This document shows positions 35,036 to 47,676 of a stretch of DNA of 64,000 bases, one piece after another. The DNA is taken from NCBI GenBank assembly GCA_025769875.1, contig JAGFNK010000126.1, positions 1-64,000 on the forward strand, in the 5' to 3' direction. The notes beneath the pieces were generated by a model. That model was given only the letters and a program-made list of their open reading frames with translations. It was not told where the DNA came from and ran no database searches. Made by a program: the position numbers and the translations under genes. Source of the stretch: Russula earlei. Its lineage: Eukaryota > Basidiomycota > Agaricomycetes > Russulales > Russulaceae. Every line of letters begins with the position of its first letter. Position 1 is the stretch's first letter.

Positions 35036-36319
35036 ACGCAGCCTCAACGGCGTTTGAAGGAGGGGGGGGTGGCGAATAGTAGTAATGTATGCTCAGGACG
35101 GTGAAAGGAACGATTCGGATCTCTGGCAGACATGCAAATTTCTAGCACTCTCTTGCCCAAGTTGGTTCAAGTCTTTGTGTTTCTTTGTGTGCTTTCAAAC
35201 GTTGTAGCAGTCATGGCTGCCCCGCACCCGTACGATTGATTGAGCACGTCTCTGAAACGACATGATGCGGCTTTGGCGGGTCCTCAATCGGACGATAGAG
35301 ATTTGTCCTTGGGGCTACTACCCGAGTTGAAGGGGTTCCCGTGTTCTCATCACCACAATGCTGACGATGCATTCATCGATGCATTCAGTCATTGAACACA
35401 AATCTTTGGTTAATAATCATGGGCCAGTCCTTTGGGATCCACCGAGCCTGGACTCCACGGTCACGCCAGCTGCTCATCCCCACGGCCGTCCATACTTGCT
35501 TGTTTCGTCCCAACGCTTTGAATTTTATTGTCTTCTTGGCCCTGGTTTCTCGGCTCCGTATTGAATGGCTTCGTTCTGGGCGTTTCTGGACCCCAATCGC
35601 CCGGGATTCATCTCCGCTCCGCTGACCGCAGCGAATACAATTTTCGCCGAGCGCTACGTGGTTCTGGGACGTGGGGTACTATGCATACCTCGGCCACCCC
35701 ATCAGAGACCGCAAACGCTTTTGGAACGCGTGGGTCGCGAGCCCGTCGCGAGATCGACATTTTTTTGAACGAGTCGTGGATTCGACGCGGAGCCCAGCTT
35801 CACGGCGAAGGAGAGGGTCAATACAGTCATGCAACAAACTGGTGTACGCCACGGTGTACATCGGAGCTGGCTGGGCGGTGGGCAGGAGTCCGGATTATAA
35901 TTGGAAAAATTGGGTTGCACAGTCCATGACCGTGCAGTAGATCTGGGGGACGGGCTGGTGAGTTCAGGAGTAACAAACGAAAAGGGGAAGGAAGGGCCGC
36001 ACAACCTAAGATGGGACGGTCAACGACAAATACATTTGGGGGAGGTATTTCTTGCATTCAGAGACACAGGGAAGTTTTTGCACGAATAAGAGCGTATTGC
36101 GCCTAGTCCAACACCAGAATGACAGATAGAATGAAACTGGGACGATATTCCTTTGGACTGAGACGTGGAGTCATGTGGTGGCAAGGTGAAGCGTTAGGGA
36201 CCAAGGAATGAACGAGTCAAAGAATGAACAGGCGTCGATGGACGCGGAGACGTTCGGGATGGCGTAGAATGAACTCGGAGGAGTCACGTACAGGCATGGC
36301 GGGGATGCCTCCCTTACGG
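35036..36319. other. Intergenic with coding-like fragment
   Basis: A plus-strand stretch at 35660-35940 is open (YYAYLGHPIRDRKRFW, then TVYIGAGWAVGRSPDYNW) and might be an exon of an unrecognised gene. No start or splice model could be built. Otherwise nothing seen. Confidence 0.35.
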
Positions 36320-37751
36320 GACGACTATAAGAGGCGCGTTCGACGACGGACAAGGGTTACAGGGGAGCCTGTGATAAGACGAGGATCGATGAGTGCTGCA
36401 AACGCGTGACCGATATCGCGCAGGGAAGAATATGAGAGTTCCTTTACTCGGGTAACAGCTGCATAGGAAGCTCTCTGCTGTCCGATGCCATAGAACGAGA
36501 AAGTTGGCCGACGAGCTCTTTGTCCACTGAAGACTTTTCACATTTCTAAACGTCTTTAGAAGGTCGCGCCATTGTGCGCAGTGTGCTTCGTTGTGCCACT
36601 CCGGCAAAGTAAGACATCTCCGGTACTCGAGATTGAGATGTTCCACGGAAGGGAATATTGTCCCGAGGGAGTTGAGAATTTGTCCCGCAGACGCAACCTG
36701 CCAGTCGAGGTGTCGGCAGATGGCTTGCAAGTACAAGGAATACCTCCTGGCTTCCCCTCGCTCACGAAAATCGCGCCTTCGTAGAACGTGAACCTTGGCG
36801 TGTTGAACCTCAGATTCTCCGCTGCGCTCATAAATTGCAGGAGGTGTGGAAGGGGGAAAGTAAGCTGGTTATAGAACAAAATGTGAAGCTTCGCAAGGAG
36901 AGGGGCCGCCATCCAAGGAAGAAGCGCGTCCAAGTAAGCGCTTGCGCCTTTGAGCGCAAACCAGCGAATATTTGGAAATGTTACATGTGTGCTGATCTGC
37001 GCCTCCCGCAGTCGTCTCTCAACTTCACGGCTGGGAACAGGGGAGTGAAAGGTGATCCCGAGGGTCTCAAGCTGGGGCATCAGCGAAAGCAGGCGGAGAA
37101 ACCCATACGTCGGCAGATGGGTGGATCCAACGCAGCGAGCGTGTGACGACGCCAATGGCGGTCGTAAGGAACGACGAACCCGTCGGGAGAGCAAAGTTCC
37201 TCAGTACGAGGTGGCGTAGATGTGGGGGCTCGAAGTCCCTTTGGGGATCGTTAAGCTCGTGCTCTCCTTGGTGGGAGGGGAGGACGGATGTAGAGGCAAC
37301 CCAGAATCGGAAACTCGTCGTCAATGGCCGCGACGAGCTTTGCAAATTCGAAACGGGCATCTCTCTCGAGTCGAGTCGGACGCGGCGGACGCGATCGCAG
37401 TGTTTGAGCGCGAGCGTCATCCCCTCTTCATCTTCTGCGGAGACGTCGTGATCTCCGTCGAGGTGATCGATGATGAGCGGAAGCGGAGGTGAACGCGCCA
37501 GCATTTCTGCGACGGGAGTGCCGCGCGTGCAAACCAGACAAAGGCGCAAGTGGGATGCGGAACCGAGGATGAGGTATCCCCATCGTCGGCAATTGAACGT
37601 GTGCGAGCCTATACCACCAGCGTTCGCGGGCCCACTCTCCCCCTTGTAGGATACGCGTGTCGTCGTCCTCGTCTTCATTTACAAGAACCGGGCGACTGAG
37701 ATCAAATATGGAGAGGAGCGAATCGTCGTCGAGCAGATGGGGTAAGTACAC
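36320..37751 (-). pseudogene. F-box/LRR-type protein pseudogene
   Basis: Read on the minus strand from Met 37751: LLDDDSLLSIFDLSRP, then ERWWYRLAHV and, after a frameshift near 37600, CRRWGYLILGSASHLRLCL. That is the F-box-like motif plus following block found in hundreds of Agaricomycete F-box proteins. Leucine-rich segments follow (HLRHLVLRNFALP; LSLMPQLETLGITFHSP; FALKGASAYLDALLPWM), then DWQVASAGQILNS and FRNVKSLQW, and the usual C-terminal SPVTLVRRR. At least four frameshifts (near 37600, 37090, 36740 and 36450) separate these pieces. Intact members would recruit substrates to SCF ubiquitin ligases. Confidence 0.75.
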
Positions 37752-38251
37752 TATGTGGACCGTGGCAAGTGCCAGTGAGCCGTGCTTTGGCGACCATCAG
37801 CGCGGCAGCAAGCGAAGAGAACGCGTACCTCTGATGTCGGGATCCACGACTGGGAGCACTTTGTCCGAGCCTCAGGCTTCCAAAAAGCTCGATGCGAAAG
37901 GCTGCAACTAAAGAATGAAGCATGATGGGTAGGCCAGCATTGGTGGGGATGTGGTTGGTGGGAGACAGACACTTCGGTCTCTTGAAGCCGTCTGGGGACA
38001 GTTCAATAGTCAATAGTACGGCATGTGCTGAATTAAATCATGTATGCAGGTCTTCTCGCCATACAGACTTCACTCAGTCTAGTCTGTATGATATATGAGG
38101 ACAGAAAAGGAAGAAAAGGAGTATCTGAGACAATGTAGTGTTGGGGGGCACATCGATTGTGGTGATTCACATAATTCAGTGACAAGAGGTCATGGGGATG
38201 GGCATCAAAACTAACATGGCAGGGTTCCATGCCATGTCACAATATTGGGCT
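37752..38251. other. Intergenic
   Basis: No gene seen. A short hairpin lies near 38070-38092 (CATACAGACT / AGTCTGTATG). Confidence 0.45.
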
Positions 38252-39327
38252 GGAATGGGCAACATGAAGTGGGTTTGTCATCCCAAATCAAGAGTGAAAA
38301 TGCACAATGGCAGGTTTTGATTGTCAAGATCCCTTGTATCACAGCCAACCACGAGAAGGAAAATCATGATGAAAGGCACAAATCAGAGCATGCTCTTTCA
38401 AGAGCCAAAACCGGGTTCAGGGAAGAGCATACTCTGGTTCGTGATCATGAGGCCATCCTAAGTCAAGACGTTCTTGAAAATCGGGAGCCTTCTTGAGGCT
38501 CGAAAGGACGACCGTTGTAGTGTCTCGCCTTGGAGAGTGTCGGTCCCAACCTCATGACCTTTGAAGGAAACAGTAGGAAAGATTACGAGACGAGACGACC
38601 TCGGAACAGAATTGTAGTCTCAGAAAATAGAGCGACTGTCATAAAATTCACGAATTGTGAGCGTTGTGGTTTCCTTAAAACTTGGGACATACATCTTCTG
38701 CCGTGGATTCGCTCATCCCTGCGTAAGTTCAGACTGACACCTTCAAGTTGCGTTGGGTGGCCTCCAGAAGCTCTCTCCTGTTGACGCCTGACCTCCGAAG
38801 CGCGCATTGATCTTCATGTCAACCATAAACGATGTGAAAACGAATCATGGAGGGCTCGGAGACGCAGGTCGCCCGGTCTGGGGACGTTATCCGCTTGGAA
38901 GGAAGGATAGGTCTTGTCACACCGATTTAGAGAATCTGGAACGAAATAGTCACAGATCATATGAAGCCCTTTTTCCGCCAAGACGGTGGCGAGGGACAAA
39001 CATCGGAGCAGATCTCCTCACCGTTGGGAGTATCCTGACAACATGTTAACACAGTCACCGAGGGCGGCAGACGGATGGCATTTACGGTCGGGAAGAGCCA
39101 CTTCATCTGTAACGGAGTTTCTCAGGATGGATGCACAGTGTTGGTGGAGTCGGGATAAACGCAAGGCCAACGGGACTGATGCTTTCGAAGTCGATTTATG
39201 TCTGCTTTCTGTAAGCTGGCGGAACAATAGAAGGACGGAAACAAACCGAGGGCGGGGGATCAAGGCAACAATTGAAGAAGTCCTAGTGATCGATGACTCT
39301 GAGTATACCATGTTCGTTCCACTTGTC
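38252..39327. repeat. 1.1-kb direct duplication, left copy
   Basis: Nearly the same sequence as 47677-48815, in the same orientation, with small indels. It starts at GGAATGGGCAAC and ends at GTTCGTTCCACTTGTC. No recognisable coding content or terminal repeats. The two copies bracket the NLR locus. Confidence 0.75.
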
Positions 39328-42030
39328 TTCCAGGTGCAGACCCAGGGAGGATGGAGGGAGATGGGGGTAGGAGGATTCAAACGCACGAACGCGAACGGCG
39401 CGAGACAGACGGGAACGGGAACGATGCGAGGACGTTCCGACTGGGACTATGATTCCGAGAATGATGATATCTCCTCGAAGGCAAGGGTAAGGTTATATAC
39501 AAGCAGTCCAGGTGTCGGCAAGAAAGAGGGAAAAAAGAACGCACCTGGGATAGGCAGTGTGCGTACGGCCGAGAACGGTTACGCAAAACGAAGGGAGAAG
39601 GATCTAAAAGAGGCTAGGACACGGGTACAGTCGAGTCCGATGGTGGGTAGGTAGGTAGAGACATGGAATGGAGAGGTGAAGAACGCCGTTCGAAGACGAC
39701 GAGGGCGGTGGCGTCGGGGGAGACTACTCGGCTTATTGTCGTCAGGAGTGTCGGACGAGTAGGCAGGAGCGCACGTCGGTGTCTTCTTTGTCTTGCGGGG
39801 GTGGGCGAGGCGGCGAGGTGAGGATGTCATCCGAGTCCGTCACATCGTTGAACACAGCTACCACGGCTCACCCACTCTCCTCCTCAAGCACCTCCCCTCT
39901 CCCCTTCTCAACCTCAGGGGCAGGCAGGCAGCTAAATCAGACTTGTGGCAGATCTTTTTGCAGCAGTGCCACAGTTAGTAGAGAAGACACCAACTCGACA
40001 TCCACGAGTTACGAGCAGCTCCGATCTGCAGACTCATGCTTTGATGATACGATCACATAAATCCACTGCATCGCTTCCTACCTCGAACTGCACTCAATGC
40101 CTCTGTCTTGAAACAAGGTCTCGTTCGTCTAGTCTCTGCAACAGTGGAGGTCGGTCTTCTCCCAGTGCGATCCTTCGTAATTCCGCCCCTGCCTAACACT
40201 CGTTTTCCGTCTTATGATGAATGGTAAACAGTACTTGCAACTCGCCCTGCTAGTGGAGCCCACCCATGACCGTCTGACAAATACGCGCATGATTGGTAAC
40301 TTTAGTTGTTCTACTCTTCGAGTTTCGAGGCCTGTGGCCTCAGGATACCTCAGTTTGAGGGCTCTTCCCTGCGATTCTTAAACCTTCACCCCACCATCAC
40401 AACTGGCCCTTAAAGTATTCAAGCTCCTATATTCTGCTCAGACCCAGTCACAGGACTTGACTGTCAGGCAACCAGAATGGTTACAATTGCACTTGACCTG
40501 AGAAAGTCCATTTTCGTATCTATTCGGCCGCGTATAGTGTGGAACACGGACATAGGTCAGGAAGGTACGCAGAGGGAAATGATAATGGTGCGACTGGAAA
40601 CGCTGCATATATTCGTCGGGAAGATCTCGATCTCTTGACGTTTTCTCGTCTCGATCCTCAATTTCACTCCGTGCCAGGATTCCCTCGAAAAGCCGTCTAT
40701 TGAGGCCCGGTGGTGGGAATTCGCCACCAATTTTCTCTTACGGGGCCGGCCAATTCACCGATGGTACGTCTATTCTCGATCTGTTGGGACGGCTACATGG
40801 AGACGAGGGGATACCTCGCACCGTTGTTTTCTGGTCAATTTCGCTTCCGCATCGGACACTGCGCAGTTCATAGAGGCCATCTGACCAGTGTGCACATGTA
40901 AGGAGAACGCTGGCCCGCCGCAAATCTCCACGAGCAGACCGCCGTTGGCCATGTCTGCATCGATCCAAGCTCCGTCTGTGCTCCGCTCGTCCGCACTCAC
41001 ACAAGCGTCCCGCAAAGACCTTCGATGCCCCCCCTTCCATTGGCCGGCGCCAACCGCACGATAGAAGACGAGTACCACCACCACCACCGCAGCAGCAGCA
41101 GCATCCAAGAAGGGCTCACTCCGATCGCGGGACTTCCCACCCCCTTTGAGCTCAGAGCCAGCTCTAGCGCCGCCATCTTCCCAAGAGCATCAATATCAAC
41201 ACCCGGATTCGGCGGTCGACAGATGCCCGGCGCGGTCATGTACGCTGCCCGAGATAGATCCCAGTCAGGTCACGGTGCAGAGCAGGGTCCGTAGTTGTGC
41301 ATCTTCTCTCCCTGCATCGTCTCTGCCTTCATCCTCCGCAGCCACGCTCGCCGCGCCGCCGCCATCGCTTTCGCACGGGCAATATGAGGATACACGGGAG
41401 CCGAGTCTGGCATCGCTGCGGAATACGCCAGAGCTATATAACTATAACCTGACTGCGCCCGGAGCTCGAAACCTTGGTCAGCATCGTCGTGCACGAGCCG
41501 GGTTTTCTGAAGCTGGTGCGTCGCTCCTACCCAGGCGATGTTCGTGATCGCATATTGAACGACGTGAGGGATCTGTCAGCCCGAAGGAGTGGATTCGATG
41601 TGTCTCATTCGCGGATCCTGCGATGAGCTGGAGGAAACGTGGTAATAGTCCTCCTATTGATAGCTCCTGCATCTGTTCAGAGCGAACGTGAATCGTTCCG
41701 TCCATTTCCGCAATTACGAACCACAGCTGATCTCCAGTGGATCATATAGTGAGACCAACGCCGCCAAGTTATGTTTATGATCCGATGAGGTTCCACGACT
41801 CGGTTATCTGATCAGAGAAAGGCTGGGTAATACTCTCGTAGCACTTGTCCTCAGGCCAGAGCAGCACAATGCCTGGTATAAGGGAACACCGTTATTACAT
41901 GATCATGATCTGGTGGTCTAAGCGCCCTAACATGCTCTTATCTGGCTCGGCCATCGCCGACTTGACCAGGCCTTCTTCGTACAGCAGCATTCAATTCACC
42001 CCACCTGAACGCTCTCGCTCTCCTACTACT
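39328..42030. other. Gene-poor stretch left of the NLR
   Basis: A plus-strand frame at 41146-41547, followed in another frame by FLKLVRRSYPGDVRDRIL up to a stop near 41622, reads like coding sequence. No family was recognised and no splice model was possible. Otherwise nothing seen. Confidence 0.35.
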
Positions 42031-45000
42031 ATGCCGAAAGCTCCTTTCTCTTCCTTTCATAAACGGGCTGCAAATGATAGCGCAAAAAATGCGTGCTCGA
42101 CTGCTGTTGCCGGATTAATCCTCTCAGTCTCCGTCCTCAAAGAGACCGCAGATGCGATTCCTCCTCCAGCAGGGAATATCATTAAGGGAACCCTGGGTGG
42201 ACTACTTCAAGTCGTTGACGTCGTCCACGTAATCTATGCCACTTCGACAACCGAGAAACGATCTGATATCATCATACCGCAGACCACGACCAACAACATC
42301 GACGACATCGAGGAGCTGATCGGCCGCATGAATACCCTGGAACAATCCGTTTTCAGACCGCTCAAAGGCAAACAAGATATCCCGGATTCTGTCGTCGATT
42401 TCGTCACAAAATTTTCCAAGTAATCACTTTTCTGCCTTGCTCTCAAATTGGGTGCAATCGTTGCGAGCTGATCCCGATCCCGATTTAGGTCTCTTGAAAC
42501 CATCACAGATGACCTGCAAACGATCGCGTCGCGTGGAAGATTGACCCGAATTCTCCGTAGCAGAGAAGATGCAGCCTCCATCCAGGGCCAGATAAAGGCG
42601 ATCACGGGCCTCATCGAGGACTTTCTTGCAAGTTTCCTCCTTGGTCATACAGTTTGATCAGTTCTGATTCGCGAGTCTAGGCTGAAGGGGTCGTGAGGCT
42701 CCAAATCCAAGGCATTGTGCGTTATTCTCCGAAATGCCAGATGGGTCTCGTTTATCGGAATTTATCAGGAACTGCGGCGCGAGGTTCGGGAGGGGAATCA
42801 GGAAATTCAGCGCGTGGTTCGGGAGGAGGTGGTAAGTTTATCTCATTGTGACCAATTGGATATTATTTTTGACTGATAGGGTCACCCAGCAAACATTCCA
42901 TGATGTCCGAGGCGAGAATACTATTTCAACACACTGAAAATTATTCATCATTGATTTTAGTTCACGATGATCTGTCCAACTTTCCTCGAGCTCACAAGGC
43001 ACGCTTCAATTGTCTCGATGACAGAAAGAGGCACGCATGTTTGGAACGCACACGCGAGAGTCTGTTGGGAACCGTATATCAATGGATCAACGACTCGACC
43101 GAGGCTATCCAAGAACAACGCACCTTCACTGATCCGGTCTATCCGATGCCTCCTATTCACCTCAACCCGAACAGACGTCGCATCTTCTGGTTGTCTGGTG
43201 TGGCCGGTACCTGGCAAGTCCACCATCGCACAGAGCGTTTCCGAGCATTGTGATAGGAACAAGTGGCTTGCTGCGAGTTTCTTCTTCTCAAGTAACGATA
43301 GCGAGCGAGACAATCCGAAGCTTGTATTCAGCTCAATTGCTCACCAACTGGGCACGACGTTCCACCGACCACTCGCACATTTTATGCAAGAGGCGTTCAA
43401 AGCTAATCAGGACATTTGGTATTCTGATCCATCAAACCAATTGCAAAAGCTCATCATCGAACCGATCCAAAAGTCCATTCCTTACGGGGCAAGCATTTCC
43501 ATCACCGGCCGTCATCGTGTTAGATGCCCTCGATGAGTGCAAAGATGATGACGCGACTTCATTCATCGTGTCAGTGCTTTCGGCCCACATAGACTCACCT
43601 TCCGTTCTCCATTTTCCTCACCAGTCGACCCGAGCCTAAACTGCACGTGCCATCCCTCTCTCCTCGTCTCCAGTCACATACACATGCGCTCTTCCATCAC
43701 GAGATTCCAAAATCATCTGTAGACCATGACATCGAAGTCTTTTTGATGCATGAGCTTACTCATGTTGGATCTCGCGATGATGGCCTCCAAGAACGGAATT
43801 GGTTCACTCAGAACGATGTCCACTGTACTTGTCCAACTATCTAGATGGATTGTTTATCTTTGCTGCCACCTGCAGTTCGATTTATCGAAGATCCCGATGC
43901 CTTAAACCCGAGGGGACGGCTCCATGAACTGGTCACCGCGACACAAAACCTTGCGCAGTCGAATCGGAATCCTTATCAGTACCTAGACCGGCTGTACCTC
44001 ACTGTCTTGAGCAGCGCATTTCCAGCATCATCCCTTACCGACACATTAGCCCGCTTGCGACGGGTTCTTGGTTGTATTGTTGTACTCTGTGACCCTCTCT
44101 CTGCAAGTTCGATATCAGCGTTGCTCTGCGACGATACTAAGCAAAGATATTCCTATCGCAAACATTCTCCAGCGCCTGCGTTCAATCATCATTATCCCTT
44201 CGGAACCCTGGGGCTGTCCAAGTGATGCATGCATCCTTCCCCGATTTTATTGTTGATCCGAATCGCTGCACGGAGCCCAAATTTCGGATTGATACTTCAC
44301 TGCATCACAGCTATCTTGCCATTGATTGTCTGAAGAAGTTAAACAGACTTCAACGGGATATATGCCAAATCGGAGACTATTCAAAGTTGAACAACGAGAT
44401 TGGAGATATCTCAACAAGAATCGCAGAAAATATTCCAACCGCGATGCAATACGCCTGCCGTCATTGGGCGGATCATTTGGCAAATTCGCCGCCATCGGAG
44501 GACCTGTTTGATGTCTTGAAAACATTCTGTTTCGATCACAGTTTGTACTGGGTTGAGGCTCTGAGTCTGATGGACTCGCTTAATGTGGCCATTCCGGCAC
44601 TGCAACTTGCTCGACAAAGATTATCAGTGAGTCGTCTCCATTTTGGTGTGGATAGTTCATCACATAATTGTAGATGTTGGCCGACGTCAGGCTTCCAATT
44701 GGCATCATTGAGATGCTGTACGATCTTGAACGGTTTACGCTTGAGTTCTTTGATCCCATCAGCCTTGCAGCCCTGCATGTCTACCACTCTGCCCTTCCAT
44801 TCGCCCCTCTCGGCTCCAAAATCCGTGCACACTTCCGCGGAGACTTGGGGGAGTCTGTTACGGTCTTGAATGGGATGGAACAATCATGGAATGCGGAGCT
44901 GAGAGCGATGGAAGGTCACAAAGGTCGGGTCGAAGCCGTAGCGTTTTCTCCAGACGGCACCCGGATTGTCTCTGGGTCTTCGGATGGCACAGTCCGGATC

Positions 45001-46648
45001 TGGGACACGAGTACTGGTGCAACCGTCAAGACCCTCGGCCACAAAGATTGGGTCTTTGCCGTCGCGTTTTCGCCAGACGGCACCCGGATTGTCTCTGGGT
45101 CTTCGGATGGCACAGTCCGGATCTGGGACACGAGTACTGGCGCCACCGTCAAGACCCTCGAGGGCCACAAAATTTCAGTCACAGCCGTCGCGTTTTCGCC
45201 AGACGGCACCCAGATTGTCTCTGGGTCTTCGGATGGCACAGTCCGGATCTGGGACACGAGTACCGGCGCCACCGTCAAGACCCTCGAGGGCCACAAAGAT
45301 ACGGTCTTCGCCGTCGCGTTTTCGCCAGACGGCACCCGGATTGTCTCTAGGTCTTCGTATCGCACAGTCCGGATCTGGGACACGAGTACTGGCTCGAACG
45401 TCAAGGTCCTCGAGGGCCACAAAGATTGGGTCTTCGCCGTCGCCTTTTCGCCCGACGGCACCTGGATTGTCTCTGGGTCAGAGTATGGCACAGTCCGGAT
45501 CTGGGACACGAGTACTGGCGCCACCGTCAAGACCCTCGAGGGCCACAAACATACGGTCACAGCCGTCGCGTTTTCGCCAGACGGCACCCGGATTGTCTCT
45601 GGGTCTGCGGATCGCACAGTCCGGATCTGGGACACGAGTAATGGCGCCACCGTCAAGACCCTCGAGGGCCACAAAGATCCGGTTACAGCCGTCGCGTTTT
45701 CGCCAGACGGCACCCGGATTGTCTCTGGGTCAGACGATCGCACTGTTCGGATCTGGGACACGAGTACTAGCGCCACCGTGAAGACCCTCGAGGGCCACAA
45801 AGATTCGGTTCACAGCCGTCGCGTTTTCGCCAGACGGCACCAGCATTGTCTCTGGGTCTTGGGATCGCAAAGTCCGGGTCTGGGACACGAGTACTGGCGC
45901 CACCATCAAGACCCTCGAGGGCCACAAACATCGGGTCAGAGCCGCCGCGTTTTCGCCAGACGGCACCCGAATTGTCTCTGGGTCTTCGGATCGCACAGTC
46001 CGGATCTGGGACACGAGTACTGGCGCCACAGTCAAGACCCTCGAGGGCCACAAACATTGGGTCTTCGCCGTCGCGTTTTCGCCAGACGGCACCCGGATTG
46101 TCTCTGGATCTTCGGATCGCACAGTCCGGATCTGGGACACGAGTACTGGCGCCACCGTCAAGACCCTCGATGGCCACAAACATTGGGTCTTCGCCGTCGC
46201 GTTTTCGCCAGACGGCACCTGGATTGTCTCTGGGTCACAGGATCACACAGTCCGGATCTGGGACACGAGTACTGGCGCCACCGTCAAGACCCTCGAGGGC
46301 CACAAACGTCCGGTCAGAGCCGTCGCGTTTTCGCCAGACGGCACCCGGATTGTCTCTGGGTCAGAGGATGGCACAGTCCGGATCTGGGACACGAGTACTG
46401 GTGATGCCATCCAGACCCTCGAGAGCGACTGGACATCAGTCCGTGGCATTGCAAGGCATGGTTTGTACTGCAGCATCGATGGATGGGTCTTTAAAACTCA
46501 TGGCACCCATATCACGAGACTCTGTTGGGTCCCAGTGTCTTGCAGGCCAGAGTGTCAAGATTCATACAAGTCTAGTCTAGTGCTATGTCTCCGAGGTCGC
46601 ACCGTTATCCTGCACTTCCCACCCAGTCAGTTATCGCAGCTGTCTTGA
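42031..46648 (+). pseudogene. NACHT-WD40 NLR-like (NWD) gene with 12 WD40 repeats, frameshifted
   Basis: Basidiomycete NLR layout: an N-terminal helical domain (42031-42419 and from 42489), NACHT, a helical linker and WD40. Intron 42420-42488 is convincing, as are GTAAGT...GATAG near 42833-42881 and GTGAGT...TGTAG before 44674. The Walker A motif reads GVAGT and GKSTIAQ in two frames because of one extra base near 43212. Walker B is VIVLDALDEC. Further frame breaks lie near 43500, 43600, 44140 and 44210, with a TAG at about 43842. From 44914 to 46424 there are 12 WD40 units of 126 bp (GHK..V.AVAFSPDGTRIVSG and TVRIWDTSTGATVKTLE), with a 1-nt insertion near 45811 in unit 8. Such proteins act in non-self recognition and incompatibility. 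As read this copy cannot make a full protein. Confidence 0.85.
44914..46424 (+). repeat. Array of 12 WD40-encoding 126-bp repeats
   Basis: Units are near-identical in DNA; the second unit starts after a 3-nt deletion (TL-GHK instead of TLEGHK). Differences concentrate at the two residues after GHK and at the two or three residues after VSGS (SDG, EYG, ADR, DDR, SDR, QDH, EDG). These are positions on the variable face of the propeller in fungal HET-type NLRs. The pattern fits concerted evolution with diversifying selection. Confidence 0.85.
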
Positions 46649-47676
46649 CTGGTTAAGATGACATTCGAGTTGGCTTCTGACGCTAAGCCCTTACTAAAAG
46701 ATATCTTCCTACTTACAACGCATATAATTACATATCGCAAGTTTTAACTAACATGCAGCAATAAAGAGAATTCATTGTCAGGAGAAGGGAGTCGCACGGG
46801 ATGATGGAGATACTTTTGCACACGATGTTGACATGTTGACGTCCCCTTTCTCGCCGAGCTTGCGTAATATGACAGAACGACGGTTGTTCGAGCGAGGAGA
46901 ATGTTTTTATAATCAGGATAGCATCCGAGGCAGCCGGAAATGCGGCGCTTTGATTGAAGAGAGCCTTGGGTCACGCGACGATGGAGGCATTATCAAAGTT
47001 GACGCCGTTGCCTTCATCACGGAGTTCGTTGACTGCTCCGTCAGGGAGAAGAGCCACAGGAGATGGTACCGTGACACTCTGGTAGATTGGAGAGCGTTTT
47101 TTTAGAAACAACGTGGACCCTATGTTGCAGAATGCAGAATGGATGGGAGTCTGAGAGGAGCCGGAGGGACGGGTGTCGCGAGAGGCCTTCTGTCGATCCC
47201 ATGGGAAAGCGTTTGAATCCTTCGCAGAAGGAGTGTGATCTGTGAAATGTCACACATGGGTATTGCATCGAGCCTAGTGGGGCCACGCTCGAGTTCATGC
47301 GACAGGATTGAAAACGCGGAGAGACTAGAGGCCAAGCAAGGCAGCTGAGACTGGAGCATCACACAGGAGTGGAGAGGACGACGAGGCGGCATCATGCAGG
47401 CAAAAGGGGGGCATAATAGAGATTTTGGGAGGCTGTTGAAGAGCTCCGGAACGACGTGATGGTAGCAAGCTGAGACAGCCACATTGTTTTGACGTGTACT
47501 TGAATCAAGTTGGCTCGGCATTTGCACCATTCACCATTCACATCTTTGGGATGATGCTGGGACATTAGAATGGCCAAAAAAAAAAAAACCGACCCGGGGT
47601 CAACTGAACCAGCAACACCCATTAGCTTTGGGATCCACACGGTACCTTACATTGTTCACTTATCGTGGACCAGAAA
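46649..47676. other. Intergenic
   Basis: No gene seen downstream of the NLR. A short A-tract lies at 47577-47589. Confidence 0.5.

Noticed and set aside
44916..46218. Long antisense open frames (up to 294 codons) across the WD40 array
   Set aside because: They arise because 126-bp units have no stops in several frames, so any frame open in one unit is open in all. The translations are repetitive shadows of the WD40 code.
44914..46424. CRISPR-like or satellite array
   Set aside because: Unit length 126 bp, each encoding a WD40 blade in frame, and an NLR context; no spacers.
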